Positions 9,297-18,366 are shown, counted from the first letter of the stretch. The stretch: 64,000 bases of DNA from an uncultured Draconibacterium sp. (GCF_963675065.1 NZ_OY775905.1:1554756-1618755), one strand, 5' to 3'. The notes: generated by a model not told the origin, from the letters alone. Translations and numbers: made by a program.

Positions 9297-10664
9297 TTAC
9301 TGTTTTAATTTTAACAAGATACTTTCGTGCGCCGAAAGACTTTGATCAATGGAGCCGGAGAAATTTCCAAGATTTTCTCCCGACCACATATTAATTGCTG
9401 AACATTCGCCATCGATACCCAATTCAGAAAGTTCAACACCTACATTTAACGGTTCTTCCTCATCTGAGATATTGAACAAGGCCAGATAAGTCTCGCCTGT
9501 ATTTGGATTTTTAGAAGTGATGCCCACTTTATTTTCATACTGGAATAGTTGTTTTACACCGGTGCTTTCGTGGTGCATTTTCAGCACATCTTCGTTGGTC
9601 AACAACGAAAGGGTGAATTCATCGTTACTTGGCAGATCGCCGCCAAACATCAGTGGCGATTTAAAAATAGTAAACAAAGTCATCAACGAATACTGCTCGT
9701 CAGGAGTTAGTCGCGTCATGCGCTCCTCGCCACGCTCTCCGCGAATTGAGATACGTCCCAGCGGAATCATATCACAATCGGGCCAGGTACCGGGAGCAAT
9801 GTGCGGGTACCATTGTTCGCACACTTTAATCAGGTGATCGAAATGATGCCAGGTATCCCAAACATCGTCGACCATGCGCCACATATTGGCATGTTCTTTT
9901 ACATGGTCGGCAGCGGAAATTGGTGTTGCTCCGGGCGATGTACTTAAAACAATCGGGCGGCCACAATTATCGATGGCATTCCTGATCAGCTCAATTTCTC
10001 CCTGGTGGTATGGGCGCGACAAGTCGTCGATCTTAATAAAATCAACTCCCCAGCCTGCATACATATTCATAATCGAGTTGTAATACTCCTGCGCACCGGG
10101 TTTATTGGCAACAATAGTGTAATTATCCCGTAACCACGGGCACTGTAATTCGGTGGAATAAACCTGATCGGCAGTAATACCGTCGGTTCCCAGAATCGGC
10201 AATTTATTTTCAACCGCCACTTTCGGAATACCTCGCATAATGTGGATACCAAATTTTAATCCTTTGCCGTGTACATATTCGGCCAGCTCCTTAAAACCCT
10301 TGCCATCGGCAGCCGAAGGGAAACGGTTTACTGCAGGTTGGTAACGTCCGTATTCATCAATTACATAACGCGGATCGGTTTGATTGTAACCACCGGCTTT
10401 GTCGTTCTCAACAAACCAACGAATATCAACCACAATGTATTCCCAACCATAATCCTTTAGGTTCTCAGCCATGTAGTCGGCATTGGCTTTCACCTCGTGC
10501 TCTTCAACGGTTGGCCCGTAGCAGTCCCAACTATTCCAACCCATTGGTGGTGTTTCGGCCCATGTCTTAAACTCGCCTTTGGCAAACGGCTCCGGTTGTT
10601 TCTGATTGTTACAGGCAAAAAGTGCAAAAAAAATTGCGACAGATAGTAGTTTTAAGCTCTTCAT
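9297..10664 (-). CDS. GH27 glycosidase lipoprotein, probable beta-L-arabinopyranosidase
   Basis: A 455-residue retaining glycosidase of family GH27. A lipoprotein signal (FALFAC, Cys18) is followed by the GH27 barrel: PPMGWNSWD at about 39-47, nucleophile D213 in DFIKIDD, and acid/base D267 in WRMVDDVWD. GH27 alpha-galactosidases have Asp-Asp in the loop after strand 2; here the pair is D80-I81 (VVDIRW). An Ile at this place is the specificity switch described for the Geobacillus beta-L-arabinopyranosidase Abp, whose length (448) and layout also match. Removal of terminal beta-L-arabinopyranose or alpha-galactose at the cell surface or periplasm is the likely role. It leads a two-gene unit; a -7-like TACTTTTG lies on the minus strand at 10711-10718 with no clear -33. 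Confidence 0.9.
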   Translation of the reverse strand: MKSLKLLSVAIFFALFACNNQKQPEPFAKGEFKTWAETPPMGWNSWDCYGPTVEEHEVKANADYMAENLKDYGWEYIVVDIRWFVENDKAGGYNQTDPRYVIDEYGRYQPAVNRFPSAADGKGFKELAEYVHGKGLKFGIHIMRGIPKVAVENKLPILGTDGITADQVYSTELQCPWLRDNYTIVANKPGAQEYYNSIMNMYAGWGVDFIKIDDLSRPYHQGEIELIRNAIDNCGRPIVLSTSPGATPISAADHVKEHANMWRMVDDVWDTWHHFDHLIKVCEQWYPHIAPGTWPDCDMIPLGRISIRGERGEERMTRLTPDEQYSLMTLFTIFKSPLMFGGDLPSNDEFTLSLLTNEDVLKMHHESTGVKQLFQYENKVGITSKNPNTGETYLALFNISDEEEPLNVGVELSELGIDGECSAINMWSGENLGNFSGSIDQSLSAHESILLKLKQ

Positions 10665-10818
10665 ATTTTTATTGAATTTATTGACACAACAAACGCTTTG
10701 CGCATAATATCAAAAGTAAAACAAACTCATATTTTTCGAGATGTCATTTGTAAGTATTATGTGTACAATTCGTTAAAAACCCTGCACATAGTTGTTATCG
10801 GGTAAATCTCGGGGAAAA

Positions 10819-11391
10819 TTACAGAAGCACTTTATAAATACAGCTATTATTCTTATAATTAGAGGTATTATTCCTGCGATGGATTGAAGATACTACTTCT
10901 GCTTTTACCTTTTTATCTGCAACAAATGAAAACATGAGTTCGGCAAAACCTTCGGAGCAGTAACACAATATCGATGAGTCCACTCCCTTTTCCCGATTTA
11001 CCATCGGACAAACACAATAGTCCTTATTTTCATTGGCTAATATTACACCGGCATCTTTATCGTATTCAACTTTCCATCCCCACTCTTTTTCAAGAAATGA
11101 ATTGAATTTTTCAATATCGCCTTTGTAAGGTTTCAGCACTTTATCCATTTCCAGATGCCGAAAGTGTACCTGGGCACAATTTTTCAGAATTTGTTGCGAA
11201 GCCTCGGTGTTATCGTCGATACTTTTTAAGAGGGTTGAAATCCACTCCTGCATAAGTAATTTCCCTGAATCGGGTTGTTCTTCTGCACGCCCGTCATTTG
11301 CAATAGCCATAAATCCGCAAAAACAAGAACCCGCAAGGCACGACTTTTTTATAAAACTCCTACGACTGTTATTTGTATCCATGTCTTCCAT
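10819..11391 (-). CDS. Tat-signal cysteine-motif protein of unknown function
   Basis: A protein of about 190 residues that I do not recognise with confidence (it resembles the DUF6144-type proteins). The N-terminus has a twin-arginine signal (NNSRRSFIKKS) and a short Cys-rich hydrophobic stretch (CLAGSCFCGF), so it should be exported folded. The mature part has CVCPMV and CYCS motifs about 20 residues apart, which could bind metal or form disulfides. It lies between the SusC/D pair and the GH27-GH127 genes, after a stem-loop. Start could also be the ATG at 11382. Role in glycan use is only suggested by position. Confidence 0.7.
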   Translation of the reverse strand: MEDMDTNNSRRSFIKKSCLAGSCFCGFMAIANDGRAEEQPDSGKLLMQEWISTLLKSIDDNTEASQQILKNCAQVHFRHLEMDKVLKPYKGDIEKFNSFLEKEWGWKVEYDKDAGVILANENKDYCVCPMVNREKGVDSSILCYCSEGFAELMFSFVADKKVKAEVVSSIHRRNNTSNYKNNSCIYKVLL

Positions 11392-11407
11392 CTCAATAAA
11401 ATTTGAA

Positions 11408-11446
11408 GAAGGAGCCTGACCTCATCATGAAGTCAGGCTCCTTTTA
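11408..11446. terminator. Strong stem-loop between susD and the Tat-protein gene
   Basis: Perfect 12-13 base arms AAGGAGCCTGAC (11409-11420) and GTCAGGCTCCTT (11432-11443) around an 11-base loop. The T tract is better on the plus strand than on the minus strand, where the genes lie. It is probably a terminator or a processing/attenuation hairpin that lowers expression of genes downstream of susD relative to susCD. Confidence 0.65.
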
Positions 11447-11464
11447 TAATTGTGATTTAATTGA

Positions 11465-13093
11465 CTAATATCCCGGGTTCTGGCTCAAGTTAGTGTTTGT
11501 TTCCAGTCTTCCGCGAGGAATTGGATATATTGAGCGATAATCGCCGTTTGGAGAGTGCGACAGATAAGACTTTGTTGTGTAAACCCCAAATCTAATCATA
11601 TCCTGGCGACGGCGTCCTTCCTGGTTGAACTCCCAGCCCAACTCATCAAGGAAACGACCGTACTGAATATCGCTACCACCTTCTTCTGTGGTATCGAATT
11701 CGTTACGCAGACCATAGTCATACACACTTCCTTCCATCAATTCAGCGCCTGTTACTGTTGCTTTTGCCGCATCATCGAAGGCTCGTGCTCTAACTTCAGA
11801 GACAAGCAGTGCTGCTTCATCAGCATCTCCTGTACGAAGTAAACATTCGGCCTTCATCATCAACACATCGGCATAACGGAACAAAGGGTAATCGTTATTC
11901 AAAATATTTGATGATCCCAGTGCAATTTCAAATTTCTCGAAACGATAGCCATGAATTTCTTCAGAAGTATGAACTCCAGGCAGTTCGTTAATCAATGCCA
12001 ATGGTTCTCCAACCAAGCTACCCATTGTTACATAGAGCGGATCGCCGGCAGCCGAATATTGTTGTCCCCTCATAAAATTGTTGGTAAGGCGCTTATCTTC
12101 CGGATCAAATGTGTTGATAAACTGAGGAATAGCACACATACCACCCCATGGTGTTCCCTGTAAATTGTATTTTGCCTGCATTGATGGCTGACAAGTTTGC
12201 ATGTGTATATCAAACGTGTTCCAGTTAGTTGTATACTGATCGTCAATAGACAATCCGAAAATAATCTCCTTCGAATTTTGATTTTCGGTAACAAACACGC
12301 TCTTCTGGTTACCTTCCAGCGCATAACCTGCACCAGAATTAATGATTGCGTTACATTGCTCGAGGCATTCGTTCCACATTGCAGTGCCGGTATAAACTTC
12401 GGCATTTAAATACATCTTGGCCAGCAAAGTACGTGCTGCCCATTCGTTAAAACGACCGTAAGTAAGCGCATTAAAATCGGATGACAGGTACTGAAGGTTA
12501 TCCGTAATTTCGGTAACAATAAAGTTGAATACTTCGCTTCTTGAACTTTGTTCGGGCAAAAATCCTTCCTCAACATCGAATTGGGTTACCAACGGAACAT
12601 TTCCATATAAATCGATAAGTATGTAATAGTAACTTGCCCGTAATACTTTCAGCTCTGCAAGCACTTCCTCTTTGGTCTCTTCAAGAGGAAGGAAACCAGA
12701 TTCTACCTGGTAAATTACACGATTACAGTTGGCAATACCTGAGAATGTTCTGTCCCAGGTCTGATATACATTATCATCATCGGTAGTCCAGGTGTGTTCG
12801 TGGATACGGCGGTAAATACCACCATCAACCCAACCGTTCGGACGCCCCGGAATTACAACCTCATCGGCACCTACTTCTTGAGCTCTCCACAAACCATTCC
12901 ACTCCAATAATATTTGTCTCCAGTTTCCGTATGCCGAGCCAACAATGGCTACAATATCTTCTTCTGTTGGTTCGAATTGTTCGGCAATAATTTCTCCGTA
13001 ACTCGTGTCTTCCAACTCGGTACATGATGAAATGACCAAAGCCAGAATTAGAAATAATATACCGAATTGATTGCTATATTTTATTTTTTTCAT
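11465..13093 (-). CDS. SusD/RagB outer-membrane glycan-binding lipoprotein
   Basis: A 542-residue SusD-like lipoprotein, the lid and binding partner of the SusC transporter encoded 18 bases upstream. A lipoprotein signal ends at Cys24 (LVISSC). TPR-type helices follow (ELKVLRASYYYILIDLYGNVPLVT, then WAARTLLAKMYLNAEVY), and the C-terminal half has the typical SusD ending, with LFRYADVLMMKAECLLRTG and EGRRRQDMIRFG, then YPIPRGRLETN. The pair is controlled by the ECF sigma/FecR genes just upstream. The imported glycan cannot be read from this protein; the arabinose-type glycosidases downstream point to an arabinose-containing glycan. Confidence 0.96.
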   Translation of the reverse strand: MKKIKYSNQFGILFLILALVISSCTELEDTSYGEIIAEQFEPTEEDIVAIVGSAYGNWRQILLEWNGLWRAQEVGADEVVIPGRPNGWVDGGIYRRIHEHTWTTDDDNVYQTWDRTFSGIANCNRVIYQVESGFLPLEETKEEVLAELKVLRASYYYILIDLYGNVPLVTQFDVEEGFLPEQSSRSEVFNFIVTEITDNLQYLSSDFNALTYGRFNEWAARTLLAKMYLNAEVYTGTAMWNECLEQCNAIINSGAGYALEGNQKSVFVTENQNSKEIIFGLSIDDQYTTNWNTFDIHMQTCQPSMQAKYNLQGTPWGGMCAIPQFINTFDPEDKRLTNNFMRGQQYSAAGDPLYVTMGSLVGEPLALINELPGVHTSEEIHGYRFEKFEIALGSSNILNNDYPLFRYADVLMMKAECLLRTGDADEAALLVSEVRARAFDDAAKATVTGAELMEGSVYDYGLRNEFDTTEEGGSDIQYGRFLDELGWEFNQEGRRRQDMIRFGVYTTKSYLSHSPNGDYRSIYPIPRGRLETNTNLSQNPGY

Positions 13094-13111
13094 TTCTGAT
13101 CAGTTTTAGAA

Positions 13112-16100
13112 TTAAAAGTTAACGTTTACACCCAAAGTAAATGTCCGTGTTGTCGGATACTTATCCCGACCGTCGTTACCCGGATCCAGACCGCCCCGGG
13201 ATACTTCCGGATCTACACCTTTATAACCTGTGAAGGTGAAAGTGTTCAGAGAAGATACGTAAACGCGCGCTCCTTTGATGTATTCATTGTCGAGATCAAA
13301 AGTGTATCCCAATGTAATGTTGTCAATTTTCCAGTAATCACCGTCTTCAATGTAGTACGAGTTGTACTCCAGATCCATTTCATCGCTCAATACTGCTTTT
13401 CCGAATATCGGATCGTAAGCCGATTGTAAACGGTTGTATTGAATTGACATTGTATTTTCGAGGTACATACGCTCGAAATTCAGAATCTGGAAACCAAAAG
13501 CACCACGCATGGTTACACCCAGATCAAAATTCTTATAACGGAAATTGTTATTCCAACCTGCATAGAATTTTGGCAAACCGTTTCCAAGAACATGTTTGTC
13601 CTCAAAAGCGCGCGAGAACTCATCTGAAGGAACTGCATTTCCTTCGGCGTCTTCGTAAATCCACTTTCCGTCTTCGTCAACATCAATAACTTTAAATCCG
13701 TAGAAATTACCGATTTTATCGCCAATATCAACACGGTGAGTAAACGTTTGAATAGGTTCGCCTGTTCCTCCGGTAGTAAAGTACTCCTGGGTTGCCTGGT
13801 ACAAATCGTTTGATAAACTAACCAGTTTATTCGAGTTGGTAGAGAAATTAAAACTACTTACCCACTCAAAATCACGTGTTCGCACCGGTACTACATTTAC
13901 CAATACTTCCAATCCCTTGTTTTCCATTTTACCAACATTGGCACGCGTTTTTGTTACCAGGTTTGGTGGTACCGGAACGGTGAAATCGTATAACAGTCCG
14001 TCGATAGTACGTTTATACGCATCGATACTACCGCTTATACGGCTGTCTGCCAAAACAAAGTCAACTCCCAGGTTGGTTTCCTTTTTCTCCTCCCAACGCA
14101 GGTATGGATTTGGATTTCGTGTAGGCGCCAATGTTTTCATCCACTGTCCGTTTGAATAAACCGAACCGGAATAACCAATGGTAGCAACACCCAAGAACAA
14201 GTCACTTGGCTGTGTACCTGTTACACCATAACCGGCTCTGAATTTCAAGTCGTCAACAAAAGAAACATCCTCCATAAACGACTCTTCCGAAATACGCCAA
14301 CCAACAGAAACTGATGGGAATGTACCCCATGGCTCTTCGGTTCCATATAACTGGCTTGCCGCTTCATGACGCAAACTGGCCATTAACAAATAGCGGTTTT
14401 TGTAGTTATAATTTAAACGTCCGAAGAAACCAATAAGGTTAGTTTTGGTTCTTCTGCTTCTGATACCTGATGAGGTTCCACCTTCAAGAATTCCGGTACC
14501 CAGCTGAATCTGATCTGCACCAAACAGGTCGGTAGGAAAATCCTGATTGGTCATTAATAAATCATGCCAGTCGTTATCCTGGTAACTGTAACCACCTAAA
14601 ACGTTAAAACGATGTTCTCCAATAATCTTAAGGTATTCAGCCGTTAACTCAACCAGTCGATCGATCGATTCAACCGAAGTATTAGAGGCATATCCGTTTA
14701 ATCCGCTGCGAATAGTTGAGATATGATTTTTTGTTTCGTAATAACTCCCGCGTGAGTTGTATTTTGAATAGCTAAACAATCCTTTTAAGGTAAGCCCATC
14801 GAATGGATTAACGATAACTGTTCCATTCATTCGCGACCACTGCGAACGTTCCTCACCGTTACTTTCTTTAATTCGGGCTACAGGATTATCATAGTTGAAA
14901 GCTCCAGGGTTCTCGTACCATGTACCATCCTCGTTTTTTATTGGTGCTGTTGGGTTGTAAATTTTTGCCTGGCGATATGTGTAATTTGTATTGGCAACAT
15001 TATCGTGGTATATGTTTCGCGACAATATGCCCAGGTTGAATTTAATCAAATCATCAAACATACTGTGGTTAATATCAGTACGGGCAGTGAAGGTTTTTTT
15101 ACCTGTTTTCAGGAAAATACCTTCGGTATCGTTGTAGTTTACGCTTGCCAGGTAATTCGTTTTGTTATTTCCGCCACGGAAAGTTAAGTTATGAACCTGA
15201 GAGAAAGGCGTTTGTGTGATCTCATCAATCCAATCGTTTGACGCGCCAAGGTCGTCGTTTGCATCGCGGATACCATCTGAAATTTGCTGACGATAATCAG
15301 CCGCAGTAAGCATTTCTGCCTTTTTCGCAATTTGCTGTGTTGAAATATATGCGGTGTATTCTACCGTTCCATCGTATTCGCCACTGGCGCGTTTTGTGGT
15401 AATCAGAATTACTCCATTTGTACCGCGTGTACCATAAATTGCTGCTGCCGAACCGTCTTTTAATACGTCAATCGATTCGATGTCTTCAGGAGCTACAGCA
15501 TTAAAATCGCCGGGTACTCCGTCAATCAGCACCAATGGGCTGCCGCTGGTTCCAAAAAGTGTTGTGTTACCTCTTAATGTAATTGAGGTTCCGGCCAGTG
15601 GATCACCGCTACTTGAAGTAATGGTTAAACCGGCAACTTTACCCTGAATCAGCTGCCCCACATCTTTAACACTACCTTTTATAAAGTCGTCAGACTTTAC
15701 TGAAGATACAGCACTGGTAACATCGGCTTTTTTTACTGTTCCGTAACCGATGGCCACTACTTCTTCAATTCCAATGGCATCAACCACAAGGGTAACATCG
15801 ATGTTGCTTTGGTTGCTAACTTCAACTTCCTGTGTGCGCATTCCAACAAACGAATACTGCAAAACCGCATCTTCGGCTGCTACCTGTAAGCTGTATTCAC
15901 CGTTTACATCAGTAACGGTTCCTTGCGCAGTTCCTTTAATAACAACGGTTACACCGGGCAACGGTTCTCCGAATTCGTCGACCACCTTTCCGGTAATTCT
16001 GTTTTCCTGATCTGCATCATCTTCCGATCTGAAAGACAATTTTCCATCTTTACGCACAATAATGTATCGATCAACCACCTCATAGGTCATATCGGTATTG

Positions 16101-16402
16101 GCCAGTACGTCATTCAAAATATCGTTAATGGTGGCATTTTTTTTCGATATCGATACTTCTTTTAAATCTTCAAGATCTTCTTTTTGATAAAAGAAGTAGA
16201 ACTCACTTTTTTCTTCGATTTGACGAAACAGCTCGATAAGGTTGTTGTTTTCTAACGAAACATCAAGCTTAGTGTTTTGCGAATACGTTGAGGCACTGAC
16301 CGTAATCAATCCAATCAACAAAAAGGAAAACGTAAGTTTCATTTTCAATAAGTTTTGGTTCCACGACCGGTTATTACCAATCGCTTTAATTAGTTTTTTC
16401 AT
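13112..16402 (-). CDS. SusC/RagA TonB-dependent transporter with N-terminal STN signalling domain
   Basis: A 1096-residue TonB-dependent glycan importer. After the signal peptide (cleavage near SASTYSQ) comes a secretin/TonB short N-terminal (STN) domain (about 50-118, ENNNLIELFRQIEEKSEFYFFY), then a carboxypeptidase-D-like domain (about 135-210, ITGKVVDEFGEPLPGVTV), the plug (IGYGTVKKADVTSAV; GTRGTNGVILITTKR) and a 22-strand barrel. The STN domain is the part that contacts FecR anti-sigma factors in FecA-like signalling, and fecR and sigma genes lie directly upstream; the two HTCS-linked SusC proteins of this window lack it. An internal Met at residue 21 could also serve as start. Confidence 0.97.
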   Translation of the reverse strand: MKKLIKAIGNNRSWNQNLLKMKLTFSFLLIGLITVSASTYSQNTKLDVSLENNNLIELFRQIEEKSEFYFFYQKEDLEDLKEVSISKKNATINDILNDVLANTDMTYEVVDRYIIVRKDGKLSFRSEDDADQENRITGKVVDEFGEPLPGVTVVIKGTAQGTVTDVNGEYSLQVAAEDAVLQYSFVGMRTQEVEVSNQSNIDVTLVVDAIGIEEVVAIGYGTVKKADVTSAVSSVKSDDFIKGSVKDVGQLIQGKVAGLTITSSSGDPLAGTSITLRGNTTLFGTSGSPLVLIDGVPGDFNAVAPEDIESIDVLKDGSAAAIYGTRGTNGVILITTKRASGEYDGTVEYTAYISTQQIAKKAEMLTAADYRQQISDGIRDANDDLGASNDWIDEITQTPFSQVHNLTFRGGNNKTNYLASVNYNDTEGIFLKTGKKTFTARTDINHSMFDDLIKFNLGILSRNIYHDNVANTNYTYRQAKIYNPTAPIKNEDGTWYENPGAFNYDNPVARIKESNGEERSQWSRMNGTVIVNPFDGLTLKGLFSYSKYNSRGSYYETKNHISTIRSGLNGYASNTSVESIDRLVELTAEYLKIIGEHRFNVLGGYSYQDNDWHDLLMTNQDFPTDLFGADQIQLGTGILEGGTSSGIRSRRTKTNLIGFFGRLNYNYKNRYLLMASLRHEAASQLYGTEEPWGTFPSVSVGWRISEESFMEDVSFVDDLKFRAGYGVTGTQPSDLFLGVATIGYSGSVYSNGQWMKTLAPTRNPNPYLRWEEKKETNLGVDFVLADSRISGSIDAYKRTIDGLLYDFTVPVPPNLVTKTRANVGKMENKGLEVLVNVVPVRTRDFEWVSSFNFSTNSNKLVSLSNDLYQATQEYFTTGGTGEPIQTFTHRVDIGDKIGNFYGFKVIDVDEDGKWIYEDAEGNAVPSDEFSRAFEDKHVLGNGLPKFYAGWNNNFRYKNFDLGVTMRGAFGFQILNFERMYLENTMSIQYNRLQSAYDPIFGKAVLSDEMDLEYNSYYIEDGDYWKIDNITLGYTFDLDNEYIKGARVYVSSLNTFTFTGYKGVDPEVSRGGLDPGNDGRDKYPTTRTFTLGVNVNF

Positions 16403-16448
16403 ACATTTACATGGTTTAAATTATTACTAAGATGTTTAAATCGATTTG

Positions 16449-16482
16449 CGGTAGAGATGTGGCGGCATTTCTACCGTTTTTT
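16449..16482. other. Stem-loop between fecR and susC
   Basis: CGGTAGAGATG (16449-16459) pairs with CATTTCTACCG (16466-16476) with one mismatch and a six-base loop, followed on the plus strand by TTTTTT. The neighbouring genes are on the minus strand. It could end antisense transcription entering from susC, or act as a leader or processing hairpin in the fecR-susC mRNA. Confidence 0.5.
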
Positions 16483-16507
16483 GTTCATAAGCGAATTTAC
16501 ATAGGCA

Positions 16508-17506
16508 TTATTTTTTAGTTATGGTTACTTTATCTTTTGCACCCGGCATATGCTTAAATTCTATTTCAACCGGCAGTAAGAGCTCGAATGCTGTTATAAT
16601 CTGACTAAATGGTTTATCCTTAAGTATGGTTCCCGAGAAGTTGAGTTCTTCTACATCTTTATCTTCCAGCGTTATATCCACATTATACCATCTTTCCAAA
16701 CGCTCGCATATTTCTGAGAGCTTTTCGTCGTGAAATACAATTTTACCTTCTGTCCACGAAACATAAAAGCCGGTATCTACCGTTTTCAGTTTTGCTTTAA
16801 GCGACACATCGTCGATAGTGAGTTGCTGCGATGGTTTCAGGTGTGCAACATTATCTCCATTCAGGTTATTTACATTAACACTCCCTTCAACGAGCGTTAT
16901 TTCACTGTTGCTGTCGTTTTGGTACGATATAACGTTAAATTGAGTTCCCAAAACTTCTACAAAAGAGTGCTTCAATCTTACCCGAAACGGAACATCCGAT
17001 TTTTCCACATCAAAATACGCTTCTCCATCGAGGGTCACATTTCGGCTTCCCCGGCCAAACGAATTGCTGTATTTCAGGGTTGTTCCGGAGTTTAGCCACA
17101 CGTGAGTTCCATCGTATAAAGTAATTTCCGACATTTGCCCCAGTGGCACTTTTACTTCTGCAAACTGCTCTACGTTTGCCCTTTCGCCCCAAAGCTGAAC
17201 CACCAAACCACCCAACAACAAGGCAACTACAAAAACGGCAGCATATCCCGAAACTTTCCGGAAGAGCTGCATGGTTTTGTTTTGTAGATTTCCTTTAATA
17301 TATGTCCATGAACTTTGCTGCGAAACATGCGAAAGCTGTTGAGTTGCTTTAATATCCTCATTCAAATACGCTATTTCGGAGTACTTTTTAGCATATTTTT
17401 TATCCGTCAGATACGAACTCAGCTCACTTAACTCATTGGCATTTGCCTCCTTATGAATTTTTAGTGTCGCCAGTTCCCAAAATCTATCTTCGTTGTGTTC
17501 TTTCAT
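16508..17506 (-). CDS. FecR-family anti-sigma factor
   Basis: A single-pass membrane anti-sigma factor of about 332 residues. The cytoplasmic N-terminal part (about 1-85) should bind the ECF sigma factor; one membrane helix follows (YAAVFVVALLLGGLVV). The periplasmic FecR domain has VPLGQMSEITLYDGTHVWLNSG and LDGEAYFDV, and a DUF4974 domain forms the C-terminus (FSGTILKDKPFSQIITAFELL). The frame is open from an ATG at 17527, seven codons earlier; the internal ATG is chosen because the protein then begins like other FecRs. It should pass the signal from the STN domain of the downstream SusC to the sigma factor. Confidence 0.95.
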   Translation of the reverse strand: MKEHNEDRFWELATLKIHKEANANELSELSSYLTDKKYAKKYSEIAYLNEDIKATQQLSHVSQQSSWTYIKGNLQNKTMQLFRKVSGYAAVFVVALLLGGLVVQLWGERANVEQFAEVKVPLGQMSEITLYDGTHVWLNSGTTLKYSNSFGRGSRNVTLDGEAYFDVEKSDVPFRVRLKHSFVEVLGTQFNVISYQNDSNSEITLVEGSVNVNNLNGDNVAHLKPSQQLTIDDVSLKAKLKTVDTGFYVSWTEGKIVFHDEKLSEICERLERWYNVDITLEDKDVEELNFSGTILKDKPFSQIITAFELLLPVEIEFKHMPGAKDKVTITKK

Positions 17507-17646
17507 TAAATTCTTTTTAAAGAGCAACTACCGGCTTGACAGCTACTCTTTGAAATACTACCTAACCAAACTTATCTCTAATAATACCTTTTCGTATTTA
17601 TATGACGAGTGCAGGTTTGAATGAGGGTGACAGAAAAGTGATTATT

Positions 17647-18195
17647 TTAAATTTTCTTCAGAAAACAGAAAAAGAAAAAGTCAACAGGATCTAACGATTC
17701 CTTTAAAAACCGGTATGCACGAACCATTTGCGTTTTTACTGTATTCTTTGTAATCCCTAGCTTTTCGGCAATTTCCTGGTAAGTGCACGATTCAAAAATG
17801 GCAAGTTCCAAAATTTGTCTGCGTTTTTCGGGCAACATCGAAATGGCTGTATATAATTTTGCATATCGTTGTTCATCATTCACCTCCGCCTCGTCGGGAA
17901 TATCCGGAATCTGATCAAATGAAATCGTATTATCATGTTTCGCCCGGTGATAGTCGATAATAGAATTTCGCAACATTTGATACAAATACGACTCCAGCGA
18001 AGATTTTATTTCAATGTTTTTTCTTTTTTTCCAAATCTTTAAGAAACAATCCGAAACAATGTGCTCAACCTGTTGATGATCGTTGATTGATTTAAACGCA
18101 AACAAACACATGGGTTGAAAATACCGTTTATGCAAATCGTGCAATGCGTTTACATCTCCACTCCGAATATTTTGCCACAACTTTAGTCGATCCAC
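17647..18195 (-). CDS. ECF RNA polymerase sigma factor (FecI/SigF-like)
   Basis: A 182-residue extracytoplasmic-function sigma factor. Region 2 lies at about 15-85 (DCFLKIWKKRKNIEIKSSLESYLYQMLRN) and region 4 at about 115-170 (MLPEKRRQILELAIFESCTYQEIAEKLGITKNTVKTQ). It belongs to the large Bacteroidota group paired with FecR and STN-bearing SusC. The first gene of the minus-strand locus, it has a good vegetative promoter directly upstream (18216-18248). Expected targets are its own susCD and perhaps the GH27-GH127 genes. Confidence 0.95.
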   Translation of the reverse strand: MDRLKLWQNIRSGDVNALHDLHKRYFQPMCLFAFKSINDHQQVEHIVSDCFLKIWKKRKNIEIKSSLESYLYQMLRNSIIDYHRAKHDNTISFDQIPDIPDEAEVNDEQRYAKLYTAISMLPEKRRQILELAIFESCTYQEIAEKLGITKNTVKTQMVRAYRFLKESLDPVDFFFFCFLKKI

Positions 18196-18215
18196 ATAGT
18201 TTAGTTTGATGTAAA

Positions 18216-18248
18216 CAAAAATAGCATTGTTTAAACTTAAAATCCAAA
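18216..18248 (-). promoter_or_regulatory. Bacteroidota-type promoter for the sigma/FecR locus
   Basis: On the minus strand TTTG (18248-18245), a 21-base spacer and TATTTTTG (18223-18216) match the TTTG / TAnnTTTG consensus of the primary Bacteroidota sigma factor. The -7 element ends 20 bases before the ATG of the sigma gene. Confidence 0.6.
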
Positions 18249-18305
18249 TTATTTCTTCATCGCTGTTTCGCGAAATCGTTTTGAATGATTACCTGAAGAA
18301 CATAT

Positions 18306-18337
18306 TTTGCCCAATATCGTTTAAATCCATAGTTTTG
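18306..18337 (+). promoter_or_regulatory. Bacteroidota-type promoter for the arabinan HTCS gene
   Basis: TTTG (18306-18309), a 20-base spacer and TAGTTTTG (18330-18337) match TTTG / TAnnTTTG. It is 29 bases upstream of the HTCS start codon and divergent from the sigma-gene promoter 58 bases away. A second TAnnTTTG (TATATTTG, 18348-18355) lacks a correctly spaced -33. Confidence 0.55.
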
Positions 18338-18366
18338 TAGGCAACCATATATTTGAATCTGTACTT

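Noticed and set aside
18348..18355. TATATTTG as -7 element of the arabinan HTCS gene
   Set aside because: It fits TAnnTTTG, but no TTTG lies at a proper distance; the TAGTTTTG 18 bases upstream has one with a 20-base spacer.
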